Positions 8,096-16,941 of a stretch of DNA of 64,000 nt are shown here, in pieces. Within the stretch, counting starts at the first letter, position 1; every line of letters starts with the position of its first letter. The position numbers were made by a program, and so were the translations under genes. The DNA is from Aeromicrobium sp. Root344 (GTDB taxonomy: Bacteria; Actinomycetota; Actinomycetes; Propionibacteriales; Nocardioidaceae): assembly GCF_001425755.1 (NCBI RefSeq), contig NZ_LMDH01000001.1, positions 1,152,474 through 1,216,473 of the forward strand, written 5' to 3'. Below the pieces are notes generated by a model that saw only the letters and a list, made by a program, of their open reading frames with translations, ran no database searches and was not told the DNA's origin.

Positions 8096-9481
8096 TCAGG
8101 TGCAGAGCGAGCCGCTGGCGGTGCGGGTCGTCGCCTTGATCGCGTCGGGGGTGACCGGGTCGAAGCCGGCCGAGACCCGGTCGGCCCCCACGATCAGCCA
8201 GACGCCGGTCATGCCGCTCGGCTGCTCGACGATCTCGGCCTTGAAGCCGAACTTCTTGTCGAGCGCCTTGGCGGTCTTGAGCGCCTCGGGGGTGGTGTCG
8301 ACGAAGATGCGCGTCGTGGCCGAGGTCTTCTGCGCCGTCTCGACGCCGGAGACCACATAGCCCTCCTTGACCAGAGCGGCCTGTGCCGACGAGGCAAGGC
8401 CCTGGGTGCCGGCGGCGTTGAGAACCTTGACCGGAGTCTTCGGCGTCGTGCTCTGGGCGTCCTCGCTCTCGACGGGGACCTCACGATCCTTGGCGATCGA
8501 CGCGAAGATCACGTCGGCGTCAGCAGTCTTGACGACGCGATTGGGGTCGCTCGGCGCCGTGCCGTTGGGCATCGTGACGAACCGGATCTTGGAGTTCGGC
8601 ACGGCCCTGGCGCGCTTGGCGAGCCCCGTGAGCTTGGAGATCGACGAGATGCCCTTGTCGACCGTGATCGACGAGGTGAGGGCGTTGAGGAACTTGAACA
8701 GCCGGTCGGGGCGGGTCAGCACCCCCGCGCTCCGGGCGCGGCTGATGATCGACGACATGACGACCTGCTGGTGACCGAGCCGGCCGATGTCGCTGCCGTC
8801 GCCGACGGCGTGGCGCGTACGGGCCAGGGCCAGGGAGTTCTTGCCGTTGATGTGCTGCTTGCCGGCCGGGAGGTTGAGCTTGGCATCGGGGTCGACCATG
8901 GGCTTGTCGAGACACACGTCGATGCCGCCGAGGGCATTGACCATCGAGGCGAAGCCGTCGAAGTCCAGCTGCACGAAGTGGTCGATGTGGACGTTGCTGA
9001 GGGCCTCGACCGCGCGCACGGAGCACGCCGGGCCGCCGGCCAGCGCTGAGTTGATCATCAGGTTGGCGCCGCCGGGGAAGGCTCCGCTGCCGGTGTCCTT
9101 GCAGGCGGGCAGCGTCGTGAGGGTGTCGCGCGGGATCTGGACCGCCTCGACTCGCTTGTTGTCCTTGGCGAAGTGCACCAGCATCAGCGCGTCGCTGCGC
9201 TGCCCGGCTTCATTGCCGTAGCCCTTCGACTTGAGCTGGCGGGAGTCCGAGCCGATGAACAGGATGTTGGTCGCACCCTTGGGGGTGTCGTCCTTGACCA
9301 CGTGGTCGTTCTTGTCCAGCGCCGCCGACGCGATGTTGCCGTTGAGCTTCCAGAACGCCGCGGCCCCGCCGATGCCGATCACCAGCGCGAACACGCCGAC
9401 GCCGATCACGAGCCGTCGCCAGATCCGCTTCGGGCGGCGTACGTCGCGCCGGGGCGTGGGTGGCGTGGCAGTGCTCGTCAC
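8096..9481 (-). CDS. LCP-family (LytR-CpsA-Psr) cell-wall glycopolymer ligase
   Basis: 461 residues, GTG start. A basic N-terminus is followed by one membrane helix (about residues 24-46). The extracytoplasmic LCP domain begins NILFIGSDSRQ (about residue 73) and includes RSDALMLVHF and IPRDT, whose arginines and aspartates bind the pyrophosphate of a lipid-linked polymer. A LytR_C domain follows (PVKVLNAAGTQGLAS, then VWLIVGADR). LCP enzymes attach arabinogalactan or teichoic-type polymers to peptidoglycan outside the membrane. This housekeeping gene is not evidently linked to the steroid genes. AGGAGA precedes the GTG. Confidence 0.92.
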   Translation of the reverse strand: MTSTATPPTPRRDVRRPKRIWRRLVIGVGVFALVIGIGGAAAFWKLNGNIASAALDKNDHVVKDDTPKGATNILFIGSDSRQLKSKGYGNEAGQRSDALMLVHFAKDNKRVEAVQIPRDTLTTLPACKDTGSGAFPGGANLMINSALAGGPACSVRAVEALSNVHIDHFVQLDFDGFASMVNALGGIDVCLDKPMVDPDAKLNLPAGKQHINGKNSLALARTRHAVGDGSDIGRLGHQQVVMSSIISRARSAGVLTRPDRLFKFLNALTSSITVDKGISSISKLTGLAKRARAVPNSKIRFVTMPNGTAPSDPNRVVKTADADVIFASIAKDREVPVESEDAQSTTPKTPVKVLNAAGTQGLASSAQAALVKEGYVVSGVETAQKTSATTRIFVDTTPEALKTAKALDKKFGFKAEIVEQPSGMTGVWLIVGADRVSAGFDPVTPDAIKATTRTASGSLCT

Positions 9482-9506
9482 GGACGGATCTCCTGCAGGT
9501 CGGGGG

Positions 9507-9521
9507 CCGATCGCGGATCGG
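9507..9521. promoter_or_regulatory. Palindrome in the leader of the LCP gene
   Basis: CCGATC-GCG-GATCGG, a perfect 6-3-6 inverted repeat, lies 26 bp upstream of the GTG start of the LCP gene, next to a possible -10 (TATTCT, minus strand, near 9532-9537). It could be an operator or a small leader hairpin; no regulator is assigned. Confidence 0.35.
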
Positions 9522-9594
9522 CAGAACTACCTAGAATAGGAGGCAGACCTGAGAGAACCGTGTGAAACCGGCGTGACGCTCCCCACCTCGTACG

Positions 9595-10065
9595 TCAACG
9601 TCTGGGTGTGAGGCGGAACAGCTTGATCTGCCGGTCGGTCCGCTTCTCGTACATCAGGAAGTTGGGCCACGTCTCGACCATGAGCGACCAGGCCGCGGCA
9701 CGCTCGTCACCCTCGAGCCGGCGTACGAGCATGGGCGTCTCTCGCCTGCGGAACAAGACCGTGACCTCGGGCGTCGCCTCGACGTTCTTGACCCAGATGG
9801 GCTCCTTGGCGCCGCCGAAGTTGGAGCCGGCGATCAGGATGTCCTGGCCGTCGGGCACGCACAGCAACGGCATGCTGCGTGGGATCCCGCTCTTGCGGCC
9901 GCGCACCGTCAGCACGAGGTTGGGCAGTCCGGCGAGGTCGAGCAGCGTCAGCCGTCCACGGGTCACCCGCCGGATCAGGTTGTCCACCCACATGATCTGC
10001 CGGAGGTAGCGCGGCAGCCACGGGATGGAGCCGATCTTGACCGCGAGCGGAGTGAGCAGTCCCAT
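9595..10065 (-). CDS. Deazaflavin (F420)-dependent nitroreductase-family protein (Ddn-like)
   Basis: 156 residues. The motif GLPNLVLTVRGRKSGIPRSM and the later segment LIAGSNFGGAKEPIWVKNVEA are typical of the Ddn/FDOR-B split-barrel family that uses cofactor F420H2 (known cofactor of the family, not shown by sequence). In M. tuberculosis ddn (Rv3547) lies next to Rv3548c. Here the gene follows the Rv3548c-like SDR on the same strand with a 9-bp gap, so it is probably co-transcribed. The substrate is unknown; F420-dependent reductases often act on quinones or lipophilic enones. Confidence 0.88.
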   Translation of the reverse strand: MGLLTPLAVKIGSIPWLPRYLRQIMWVDNLIRRVTRGRLTLLDLAGLPNLVLTVRGRKSGIPRSMPLLCVPDGQDILIAGSNFGGAKEPIWVKNVEATPEVTVLFRRRETPMLVRRLEGDERAAAWSLMVETWPNFLMYEKRTDRQIKLFRLTPRR

Positions 10066-10074
10066 GCCCGAAGA

Positions 10075-10959
10075 CTACGGCGCAACTCCGTAGACCGGCT
10101 CGGGAACGGCACCCTCCGCGATGAGCTCGCGCAGCGCGGAACCGACTTCTGCGGTCTCCCAGCGGCGGCCGGCATCGCGGCGGGGGCCATGCGTCCAGCC
10201 CTCCTCCAGGCAGATCTGGCCGCCCTCGATCTCGATGACCCGGCCCGTCACATCGCCGGCCTCGACCGACGCGAGCCAGGCCACGACCGGTGAGTTGTCC
10301 TCGGGCTCGGGCATCGCCGAGGTGTCGAACGCACCCTCGGTCATCCGGGTCCGGGCGACCGGAGCGATCGCGTTGACCGTCACGCCGTAGCGGCCCATCT
10401 CGGCGGCGGCGACCAGCGTCATGCCGGCGATGCCGGCCTTGGCCGCGGAGTACGTCGTCTGGCCGATCGAGCCCTGCAGGCCTGCGCCGGACGACGTGTT
10501 GATGACACGGGCTGCCCGCGTACGCCCTTCCTTGGACTCGCTCCGCCAGTACGCACCTGCGTGCCGGAGTGGCGCGAAGTGGCCCTTGAGGTGCACCCGG
10601 ATGACGGCGTCCCACTCCTCCTCCGAGGTGTTGACGAGCATGCGGTCGCGGACGAAGCCGGCGTTGTTGACGAGGATGTCGAGGCCGCCGAACGTGTCGA
10701 TCGCCTGCTGCACCATGGCCTCGGCCTGGCCGAAGTCGGCGACATCGGCACCGTTCGCCACGGCCTCCCCGCCGAGCGCCTTGATCTCGGACACGACGGC
10801 CTCGGCGGGCGACTCGGCGTCGGTCTCCCCTGCCAGCGAGACGCCGAAGTCGTTGACGACGACCTTGGCGCCCTGCCGCGCCAGCTCGAGCGCGTGCGCC
10901 CGGCCGATGCCGCGGCCGGCGCCGGTGACGATCGCAATGCGGCCTTCGAGAAGGGTCAT
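10075..10959 (-). CDS. Short-chain dehydrogenase (Rv3548c-like, 17-beta-HSD type)
   Basis: 294 residues. It is longer than a minimal SDR because of a C-terminal extension after the usual IEIEGGQI segment. The cofactor motif is TGAGRGIGRAHAL (11-23), NNAG is present, and the catalytic YSAAK follows SSGAGLQGSIGQTT. The layout is that of multifunctional-enzyme-type hydroxyacyl dehydrogenases (Hsd4A-like) that act on steroid or acyl-CoA substrates. The ATG at 10957-10959 overlaps the next SDR stop by 4 bp. The pair is divergent from echA20 across the degenerate KstR2 site, exactly as Rv3548c-Rv3549c are to Rv3550. Confidence 0.88.
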   Translation of the reverse strand: MTLLEGRIAIVTGAGRGIGRAHALELARQGAKVVVNDFGVSLAGETDAESPAEAVVSEIKALGGEAVANGADVADFGQAEAMVQQAIDTFGGLDILVNNAGFVRDRMLVNTSEEEWDAVIRVHLKGHFAPLRHAGAYWRSESKEGRTRAARVINTSSGAGLQGSIGQTTYSAAKAGIAGMTLVAAAEMGRYGVTVNAIAPVARTRMTEGAFDTSAMPEPEDNSPVVAWLASVEAGDVTGRVIEIEGGQICLEEGWTHGPRRDAGRRWETAEVGSALRELIAEGAVPEPVYGVAP

Positions 10960-11726
10960 GAGTGCTGCTCCTTGGTGACGACGTGCAGGAAGACGGGTGG
11001 CTCTCCGCCGCCGTGACAGGCGAGGGTGGCTCCGGAGACGTACGACGCGAGGTCGGAGGCGAGGAACGCGACGACGCGCCCCACCTCCTCCGGCTCGGCC
11101 ATGCGCCCGAGCGGGATCGTCGCCTCGACCGCGGCAACCGTCGCGTCGTCGCCGTAGTGGTCGCTGGTCTGCTCGGTGCGGCACAGGCCGACGTCGATGC
11201 TGTTGACCCGCACGCGGGGACCCCACTCGACGGCGAGCGTCCTGGTCAGCGAGTCGACTCCGGCCTTGGCTGCGCCGTACGACGCCGTGCCGGGCGAGGG
11301 CCGCAGCGCCGAGACCGACGAGATGTTGACGATGGCGCCGCCGTCGGGCTGCTGCTGCATCACGGCGTTGGCCGCCTTGGACACCGTCAGGACCGCTGAC
11401 AGGTTGAGGCCGAGGATCTTGTCGTCGAGCCGCGAGCTCGAGTCAGCCGCGAGGGCGTACGGCGCCCCGCCGGCGTTGTTGACGAGCACATCGAGGCGAC
11501 CGTGACTCTCGACGATGCCGGCGACCATGGCCTCGACCGCCTCGGGATCGCGTACGTCGCAGGTCAGGTGCTCGGTGCCGGAGGCCGGATCGTCGACCGG
11601 TGACCGGCCGCAGGTGACCACCGTGGCGCCCGCCTCGACCAGCACGGCAGCGATGCCGCGACCGATCCCACGCGAGCCGCCGGTGACCAGCGCCACGCGT
11701 CCGGAGAGGTCCAGGGCCAGAGTCAT
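10956..11726 (-). CDS. Short-chain dehydrogenase (Rv3549c-like)
   Basis: A 256-residue classical SDR with TGGSRGIGRGIA (about 15-26), NNAG, SSVSALRPSPGTASYGAAK as the catalytic Ser-Tyr-Lys region, and a modified C-terminus ending CHGGGEPP, where most SDRs have a DGG motif. It matches Rv3549c of the KstR2 regulon by position: first gene on the minus strand, divergent from echA20. It probably handles a hydroxyl/keto group of a ring C/D intermediate. The start at 11726 lies next to the KstR2-like site. Confidence 0.87.
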   Translation of the reverse strand: MTLALDLSGRVALVTGGSRGIGRGIAAVLVEAGATVVTCGRSPVDDPASGTEHLTCDVRDPEAVEAMVAGIVESHGRLDVLVNNAGGAPYALAADSSSRLDDKILGLNLSAVLTVSKAANAVMQQQPDGGAIVNISSVSALRPSPGTASYGAAKAGVDSLTRTLAVEWGPRVRVNSIDVGLCRTEQTSDHYGDDATVAAVEATIPLGRMAEPEEVGRVVAFLASDLASYVSGATLACHGGGEPPVFLHVVTKEQHS

Positions 11727-11737
11727 GCTGACAGGCT

Positions 11738-11751
11738 ACCAAGCAAATGTT
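11738..11751. promoter_or_regulatory. Degenerate KstR2 operator
   Basis: ACCAAGCAAATGTT keeps the left half of the KstR2 consensus AnCAAGnnCTTGnT, but the right half reads AATG instead of CTTG. It sits in the 37-bp gap between the divergent SDR (start 11726) and echA20 (start 11764), where M. tuberculosis has a KstR2 site. Binding is likely weaker than at 29226. Confidence 0.6.
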
Positions 11752-11763
11752 AGGTTGGCAGCC

Positions 11764-12546
11764 ATGACCATACGTTCTGAGCTCCGCGACGACGGGATCC
11801 GCGTCGTCACGATGGACCAACCTCCGGTCAACGCGCTCACGGTCCAAGGCTGGTTCGACCTGGCCAAGGCTCTCGACGAGGCCGGCACGGACCGCGCCAC
11901 GAAGGTCGTCGTGCTCCGTGCCGACGGCAAGGGGTTCAACGCCGGCGTCGACATCAAGGAGATGCAGAACACCACAGGCTTCGATGCCCTGATCGGCGCC
12001 AACAAGGGCTGCTTCGCGGCGTTCAAGGCCGTGTACGAGTGCGCCGTGCCGGTCATCGCCGCGGTGCACGGGTTCTGCCTCGGCGGCGGCGTCGGCTTGG
12101 TCGGCAACTCCGACGTCGTGGTCGCCAGCGACGACGCGTACCTCGGCGTGCCCGAGGTCAACCAGGGCGCCCTCGGCGCGGCCACGCATCTCGCCCGGCT
12201 CGTGCCGCAGCACCTGATGCGCACCCTCTACTTCACCGCTCGCACGATCCCGGCGGCCGACCTGGTGCAGCACGGGTCGGTGTACGCCGTCGTGCCGCGC
12301 GGCGAGCTCGACGACCTGGCGCTCAGCCTCGCCGCCGAGATCGCCGCCAAGGACACCCGCGTCATCCGCGCCGCCAAGGAGGCGCTCAACGGCATCGACC
12401 CGGTCGACGTCAACACCAGCTATCGCTTCGAGCAAGGATTCACGATGGAGCTCAACCTGATGGGCGTGAGCGACGAGCTCCGCGACGACTTCGCCGGGAC
12501 GGCGAAAAGTCAGCAGAGTGCCGGGACCGACAAGGCCCAGAAGTGA
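11764..12546 (+). CDS. echA20: EchA20, ring D hydrolase of the HIP pathway (crotonase fold)
   Basis: A 260-residue crotonase-superfamily protein. VHGFCLGGGVGLVGNSD carries the oxyanion-hole glycines and GFNAGVDIKEM the other half of the site. In M. tuberculosis EchA20 (Rv3550) hydrolyses ring D of the bicyclic HIEC-CoA to the monocyclic COCHEA-CoA. Assignment rests on crotonase features plus exact synteny: it is followed by ipdA, ipdB and ipdC with 4-bp overlaps, and preceded by divergent Rv3549c/Rv3548c-like SDRs. The ATG at 11764 is chosen because upstream in-frame starts lie inside the divergent gene. Confidence 0.9.
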   Translation: MTIRSELRDDGIRVVTMDQPPVNALTVQGWFDLAKALDEAGTDRATKVVVLRADGKGFNAGVDIKEMQNTTGFDALIGANKGCFAAFKAVYECAVPVIAAVHGFCLGGGVGLVGNSDVVVASDDAYLGVPEVNQGALGAATHLARLVPQHLMRTLYFTARTIPAADLVQHGSVYAVVPRGELDDLALSLAAEIAAKDTRVIRAAKEALNGIDPVDVNTSYRFEQGFTMELNLMGVSDELRDDFAGTAKSQQSAGTDKAQK

Positions 12547-13415
12547 GAGCGCCCTCGAAGGAGCTGACGATCGACGAGGTCCTCGGCCGCATCGAGAGCG
12601 GCATGACCGTCGGGATCGGCGGCTGGGGCTCGCGCCGCAAGCCCATGGCGCTGGTCCGTGCGATCCTGCGCAGCGACCTCACCGACCTGCACATCGTGTC
12701 GTACGCCGGGCCGGACGTCGGGCTGCTGCTCGCGGGCGGCAAGGCCAGCAAGGTGACATACGCGTTCGCGACCCTCGACTCGATCCCGCTCGAGCCGCTG
12801 TTCAGCCAGGCTCGGGTCGAGCGTGCCGCCGAGTTCCGCGAGTGGGACGAGGGGATGTTCCAGACCGGCCTGCGCGCTGCCGCCCAGCGGGTGTCGTTCC
12901 TGCCGATGCGCGCCGGGCTCGGCTCCGCCGTGCTCGAGAACGACCCCGACCTGCACACGGTGCGCTCGCCGTACGACGACCAGGAGGAGCTCGTCGCCGT
13001 ACCGGCGCTCAACCTCGACGTCGCGCTGGTGCACATGAACCGCGCCGACGAGCTCGGCAACGGGCAGTACCTCGGCCCGGACCCCTACTTCGACGACCTG
13101 TTCTGCATGGCCGCCCGCGAGGCGTACGTGTCGACGGAGCAGATCATCGACACCGCGGGCCTGACCGTCGACGCGTCCCTGCAGAGCCTGCTGCTCAACC
13201 GCACGATGGTGACCGGTGTCGTCGAGACACCGAACGGCGCACACTTCACCGACTGCACCCCGACGTACGGGCGCGACGAGAAGTTCCAGAAGGCGTACGC
13301 CACGGCGGCGAAGACGCCCGAGGACTGGGCCGCCTTCCACGAACGATTCCTGTCCGGCGACGAGGCGGCCTATCAAGCCGCCGTCACCGCGTTCCGAGAG
13401 GAGGCCCAGGCATGA
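12543..13415 (+). CDS. ipdA: IpdA, COCHEA-CoA hydrolase alpha subunit
   Basis: A 290-residue class I CoA-transferase-like protein. The N-terminal glycine-rich segment GMTVGIGGWGSRRKP (about residues 21-35) is typical of the alpha subunit. In M. tuberculosis and Rhodococcus, IpdA with IpdB forms a heterodimer that opens ring C of COCHEA-CoA hydrolytically without CoA transfer. The GTG start at 12543 overlaps the echA20 stop (GTGA), and the ipdB ATG overlaps its own stop. Length and order match Rv3551. Confidence 0.92.
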   Translation: MRAPSKELTIDEVLGRIESGMTVGIGGWGSRRKPMALVRAILRSDLTDLHIVSYAGPDVGLLLAGGKASKVTYAFATLDSIPLEPLFSQARVERAAEFREWDEGMFQTGLRAAAQRVSFLPMRAGLGSAVLENDPDLHTVRSPYDDQEELVAVPALNLDVALVHMNRADELGNGQYLGPDPYFDDLFCMAAREAYVSTEQIIDTAGLTVDASLQSLLLNRTMVTGVVETPNGAHFTDCTPTYGRDEKFQKAYATAAKTPEDWAAFHERFLSGDEAAYQAAVTAFREEAQA

Positions 13416-14173
13416 GCGATGTGACCCGCTCGGAGTACTGCGCCGTCGCGATCGCCGACTGCTTCGCCGACGACGGCGAGATCATGGGCAGCCCGATGGG
13501 GCTGCTGCCGACCCTGGGCGCACGGCTCGCGAAGAACACGACGAACCCGGCGCTGATGCTGACCGACGGCGAGGCCCGGATCCTGCGGGGCACGCCGCCC
13601 CTCGGCCAGTCCGGCGACGTCACCGAGGGCTGGATGCCGTTCCGCCTCGTGCTCGAGTCCGTCGTCCCGTACGGCAAGCGGCACGTCATGATGGGCGCGA
13701 CCCAGATCGACCGCCACGGCAACCAGAACATCTCGGCGATCGGTCCGTGGGAGCAGCCGACGCGGCAGCTGCTGGGCGTACGCGGCGCACCGGGCAACAC
13801 CGTCAACAACCGCACGTCCTACTGGGTGCCCAAGCACTCCGCCCGCGTCGTCGTCGAGCAGGTCGACATCGTGTCGGGCATCGGCCGCGCACGGGCCGAG
13901 GCGGCAGGCCCTGCGGCGACGAAGTTCCACGACGTGCACCGCCTCGTCACCAACCTCGGCGTGTTCGACTTCGGCGGTCCGGGGCACACGATGCGGTTCG
14001 TCTCGGTGCACCCGGGCGTGACCGTCGACGAGGTACGCGAGGCCAGTGGCTGCGAGATCCACGCCGACGGTGACGTACCGGAGACGCGTACGCCGACCGA
14101 CGGCGAGCTGGTGCTGATCCGCGAGCTGCTCGACCCCACGAAGCTCCGCGAGCGGGAAGTGCCGTCCTCGTGA
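13412..14173 (+). CDS. ipdB: IpdB, COCHEA-CoA hydrolase beta subunit
   Basis: 253 residues, the partner of IpdA. It resembles the CoA-transferase beta subunit: GSPMGLLPTLGARLAKNTT near residues 27-45 and MMGATQIDRHGNQNISAIG in the middle. The heterodimer opens the last steroid ring (ring C) in the cytoplasm. The ATG at 13412 overlaps the ipdA stop by 4 bp, giving the equimolar coupled translation expected of a heterodimer. Length and order match Rv3552. Confidence 0.92.
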   Translation: MSDVTRSEYCAVAIADCFADDGEIMGSPMGLLPTLGARLAKNTTNPALMLTDGEARILRGTPPLGQSGDVTEGWMPFRLVLESVVPYGKRHVMMGATQIDRHGNQNISAIGPWEQPTRQLLGVRGAPGNTVNNRTSYWVPKHSARVVVEQVDIVSGIGRARAEAAGPAATKFHDVHRLVTNLGVFDFGGPGHTMRFVSVHPGVTVDEVREASGCEIHADGDVPETRTPTDGELVLIRELLDPTKLREREVPSS

Positions 14174-15234
14174 TCGACCAGCTCCTGTCGACGCCGCTCA
14201 CCCAGCTGACGGGCGTACGCCATCCGGTCGTGCAGACCGGGATGGGCTGGGTCGCCGGTCCGAGCCTGGTCAGCGGCACCGCCAACGCCGGCGGGCTCGG
14301 CATCCTCGCGTCGGCCACGATGACGCTGCCCGAGCTCGAGCAGGCGATCATCGAGGTCAAGGAGCGCACCGACCAGCCGTTCGGCGTCAACCTGCGCGCC
14401 GACGCCGCCGATGCGCCGGCGCGGTGCGAGCTGCTCATCGCCCACGGCGTCAAGGTCGCGTCGTTCGCACTCGCGCCCAAGCCCGAGCTGATCGCCACGC
14501 TCAAGGAGCACGACATCGTCGTCATCCCCAGCGTCGGGCTGCCCAAACACGCGGTCAAGGTCGCCTCGTGGGGCGCCGACGCGGTGATGATCCAGGGCGG
14601 CGAGGGCGGCGGGCACACGGGCTCGGTGCCGACCACGCTGCTGCTGCCGACCGTGCTCGACGCCGTCGACATCCCCGTCATCGCCGCCGGTGGCTTCTTC
14701 GACGGCCGTGGGCTCGCGGCCGCCTTGTCGTACGGCGCCGCCGGCGTCGGCATGGGCACCAGGTTTCTCCTGACCGCCGACAGCCGGGTGCCGGATGCGG
14801 TCAAGCAGCGCTACCTCGCAGCGGGACTCGACGACACCGTCGTCACCAAGAAGGTCGACGGCATGCCGCACCGCATGCTCCGCACCGACCTCGTCGAGCA
14901 GGTCGAGGGCGGGGCCGGCATCCGCCGCCTCGTGCCGACCGCTCGACGCACGCTGGAGTTCAAGCGCATGGCGGGGATGACCTGGAAGCAGCTCGCGGTC
15001 GACGGTCGCGCGATGCGCAAGGAGCAGGGCCGTACGCTCGGCCAGCTCGCCCTCGCCGTGAACACCCCGATGATGCTCAAGGCCGGACTCGTCGAGGGCG
15101 ATGCGACCGCCGGCGTCCTCGCCTCCGGTCAGGTCGTCGGCGTCATCGACGACCTGCCGACCTGTGAGGAGCTCGTCGACCGGATCGTCACCGAGGCCGC
15201 GGCCGCCCTGAAGCGGGCCGGCTCGTACCTCTGA
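14170..15234 (+). CDS. ipdC: IpdC, NAD(P)H/flavin enoyl reductase of the nitronate monooxygenase family
   Basis: A 354-residue TIM-barrel flavoprotein. The N-terminus reads HPVVQTGMGWVAGPSLVSGT, and the phosphate-binding part is QGGEGGGHTGSVPTTLLLP then PVIAAGGFFDGRGLAAAL, as in 2-nitropropane dioxygenase-like enzymes. In the HIP pathway IpdC (Rv3553) is a flavin-dependent oxidoreductase acting on ring C/D CoA esters. The GTG start at 14170 overlaps the ipdB stop (GTGA). It ends the echA20-ipdABC operon. Confidence 0.9.
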   Translation: MIDQLLSTPLTQLTGVRHPVVQTGMGWVAGPSLVSGTANAGGLGILASATMTLPELEQAIIEVKERTDQPFGVNLRADAADAPARCELLIAHGVKVASFALAPKPELIATLKEHDIVVIPSVGLPKHAVKVASWGADAVMIQGGEGGGHTGSVPTTLLLPTVLDAVDIPVIAAGGFFDGRGLAAALSYGAAGVGMGTRFLLTADSRVPDAVKQRYLAAGLDDTVVTKKVDGMPHRMLRTDLVEQVEGGAGIRRLVPTARRTLEFKRMAGMTWKQLAVDGRAMRKEQGRTLGQLALAVNTPMMLKAGLVEGDATAGVLASGQVVGVIDDLPTCEELVDRIVTEAAAALKRAGSYL

Positions 15235-15283
15235 GCCAGCAGATTCGTTGATCCCGTCACCACGCGCTCTCATTGGAGTTCAC

Positions 15284-16192
15284 ATGCGCCGCATCCTCGT
15301 CATGGCCGCCGTCCTCGTCGCCCTGCTGGCCGGAGGGTCCCCGGCGTCCGCTGAGACCAAGCCGCTCCCGGTGCCTTACAACTTCCTGCCGGCGGCGATC
15401 CTCGGCGGGTCGCCGGGCGCGAGCGCCCCGGGCACGAACGACTGGGCCTGCAAGCCTTCGGCCGCACATCCCCGGCCCGTCGTGCTCGTGCACGGCACGT
15501 TCGGCAACCAGGCCACGAACTGGCAGACGTACGGGCCGCTGCTCAAGAACAACGGCTACTGCGTGTTCGCGTTGACGTACGGCGCCCTGCCGGCGCCCTA
15601 CCCGGTCAACGCGCTCGGCGGACTCGGCAGCATGCGGACGAGCGCCAAGGAGCTGCGTGCGTTCGTCGACCGGGTCCTCACGACGACCGGCGCCGGGCAG
15701 GTGGACCTCGTCGGCCACTCGCAGGGCACGCTGATGCCCGCGTACTACCTGAAGTTCCTCGGCGGGGCTCCGAAGGTGCACTCCTACATCTCGCTCGCCT
15801 CGCTGTGGCACGGCACCGAGGTCCTCCCGGCCCAGCTGACCAAGCCCCTCGGCATCGACGCCTCCGTCGTCCCCGTGTGCGTGGCGTGCGGCGAGTTCAA
15901 CCCCGACTCGACGTTCATGAAGGAGCTGCGCGCCGGTGGCGTGGCCGTGCCCGGCGTCCACTACGTCAACATCGTGACGAAGTACGACGAGCTGGTGCGG
16001 CCCTACACGAGCGGCATCGAGCCGGGCATGACGAACATCGTGCTCCAGAACCGCTGCGCCCTGGACTACACGGAGCACTTCGAGATCGCGGCCGACCGCA
16101 ACGCGACGCTGTACGTGCTCAACGCCCTCGACCCGGCGCATCCCCGCCCGATCACCTGCACGCTGACGCTGCCGTTCGTCGGAGGGCTCTAG
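15284..16192 (+). CDS. Secreted lipase/esterase (alpha/beta-hydrolase, Lipase_2 type)
   Basis: 302 residues. A signal peptide is clear: MRRILVMAAVLVALLAGG then SPASA before ETKPLP. The mature part holds VVLVHGTFGNQATNW (oxyanion region) and the nucleophile elbow GHSQG, with paired cysteines likely forming disulfides. Family members hydrolyse triacylglycerols or other esters outside the cell, so it might free sterols from esters or supply fatty acids. The ATG at 15284 has GGAG 8 bp upstream; an earlier in-frame ATG would spoil the signal peptide. It is separated from ipdC by 49 bp and shares a CTAG stop with the convergent cysQ. Confidence 0.87.
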   Translation: MRRILVMAAVLVALLAGGSPASAETKPLPVPYNFLPAAILGGSPGASAPGTNDWACKPSAAHPRPVVLVHGTFGNQATNWQTYGPLLKNNGYCVFALTYGALPAPYPVNALGGLGSMRTSAKELRAFVDRVLTTTGAGQVDLVGHSQGTLMPAYYLKFLGGAPKVHSYISLASLWHGTEVLPAQLTKPLGIDASVVPVCVACGEFNPDSTFMKELRAGGVAVPGVHYVNIVTKYDELVRPYTSGIEPGMTNIVLQNRCALDYTEHFEIAADRNATLYVLNALDPAHPRPITCTLTLPFVGGL

Positions 16193-16941
16193 GTCGCTGC
16201 GGCGATCGCCGTGAGGATCTTGTCGGCGAGGTCGGCGCGGCAGATCACCAGGTCCGGCAGGTAGGGGTGCGCCGCGTTGTAGGTCAAGGTCGAGCCGTCG
16301 ACGCGCGACGCGTGCAGGCCCGCAGCGAGGGCGACGCCGACAGGCGCTGCCGAGTCCCACTCCCACTGACCGCCGGCGTGCAGGTAGGCGTCGGCATCGC
16401 CGCGCAGCACCGCCATCGCCTTGGCGCCGGCTGAGCCCATGGGCTGCAGGTCGGCATCGAGGTCCTGCGCGACGGCGGCCGCGAACTCCGGCGGGCGGCT
16501 GTCGCTGACGAGGAAGATCGGCCGCTCGTGGGGGCCGCGCACGACCGTCGACCGCGCCGACGAGTAGACCGTCGACAACGCCGGCTGGGCCACCGCTGCT
16601 GCGGTGATCGCCGAGCCGGGGGCACCCCGCTCCCACAGAGCGACGTGGACCGCCCAGTCAGGACGACCCGGCATGCCGTACTCGCGGGTGCCGTCGAGCG
16701 GGTCGATGATCCACACCCGGTCGGCCGAGAGGCGTGCGGGCGAGTCGGCCGACTCCTCCGAGAGCACCGCGTCGCCGGGCCGGCGTTCGGCGAGCAGGGC
16801 GAGCAGCAGCTCGTTGGCCTTGGCGTCGCCGGCCTTGCCGAGCTCCTTGCCGGTCAGCCCGGAGGTGCGCTGCAGGTCGAGCAGCAATGCCCCGGCCCGT
16901 TCGGCGATCTCGGCCGCAAAGGCCGCATCCCGCTCGATCAT
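16189..16941 (-). CDS. cysQ: CysQ-like 3'(2'),5'-bisphosphate nucleotidase
   Basis: A 250-residue inositol-monophosphatase-fold protein. The metal-binding motifs are visible: SEES (61-64), DPLDGT (80-85) and a late WEWDSAAP. CysQ hydrolyses 3'-phosphoadenosine 5'-phosphate (PAP), the by-product of PAPS-dependent sulfotransferases, to AMP; actinobacterial forms may also act on inositol or fructose phosphates. The ATG at 16939-16941 overlaps the cysNC stop by 4 bp. As last gene of cysD-cysNC-cysQ, it completes a PAPS make-and-recycle set behind the KstR box at 19709. Confidence 0.88.
   Translation of the reverse strand: MIERDAAFAAEIAERAGALLLDLQRTSGLTGKELGKAGDAKANELLLALLAERRPGDAVLSEESADSPARLSADRVWIIDPLDGTREYGMPGRPDWAVHVALWERGAPGSAITAAAVAQPALSTVYSSARSTVVRGPHERPIFLVSDSRPPEFAAAVAQDLDADLQPMGSAGAKAMAVLRGDADAYLHAGGQWEWDSAAPVGVALAAGLHASRVDGSTLTYNAAHPYLPDLVICRADLADKILTAIAAAT

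Noticed and set aside
13819..15273. A long minus-strand open frame opposite ipdC
   Set aside because: It is antisense to ipdB and ipdC, which have strong family motifs and 4-bp coupling. The frame has no recognisable domain.
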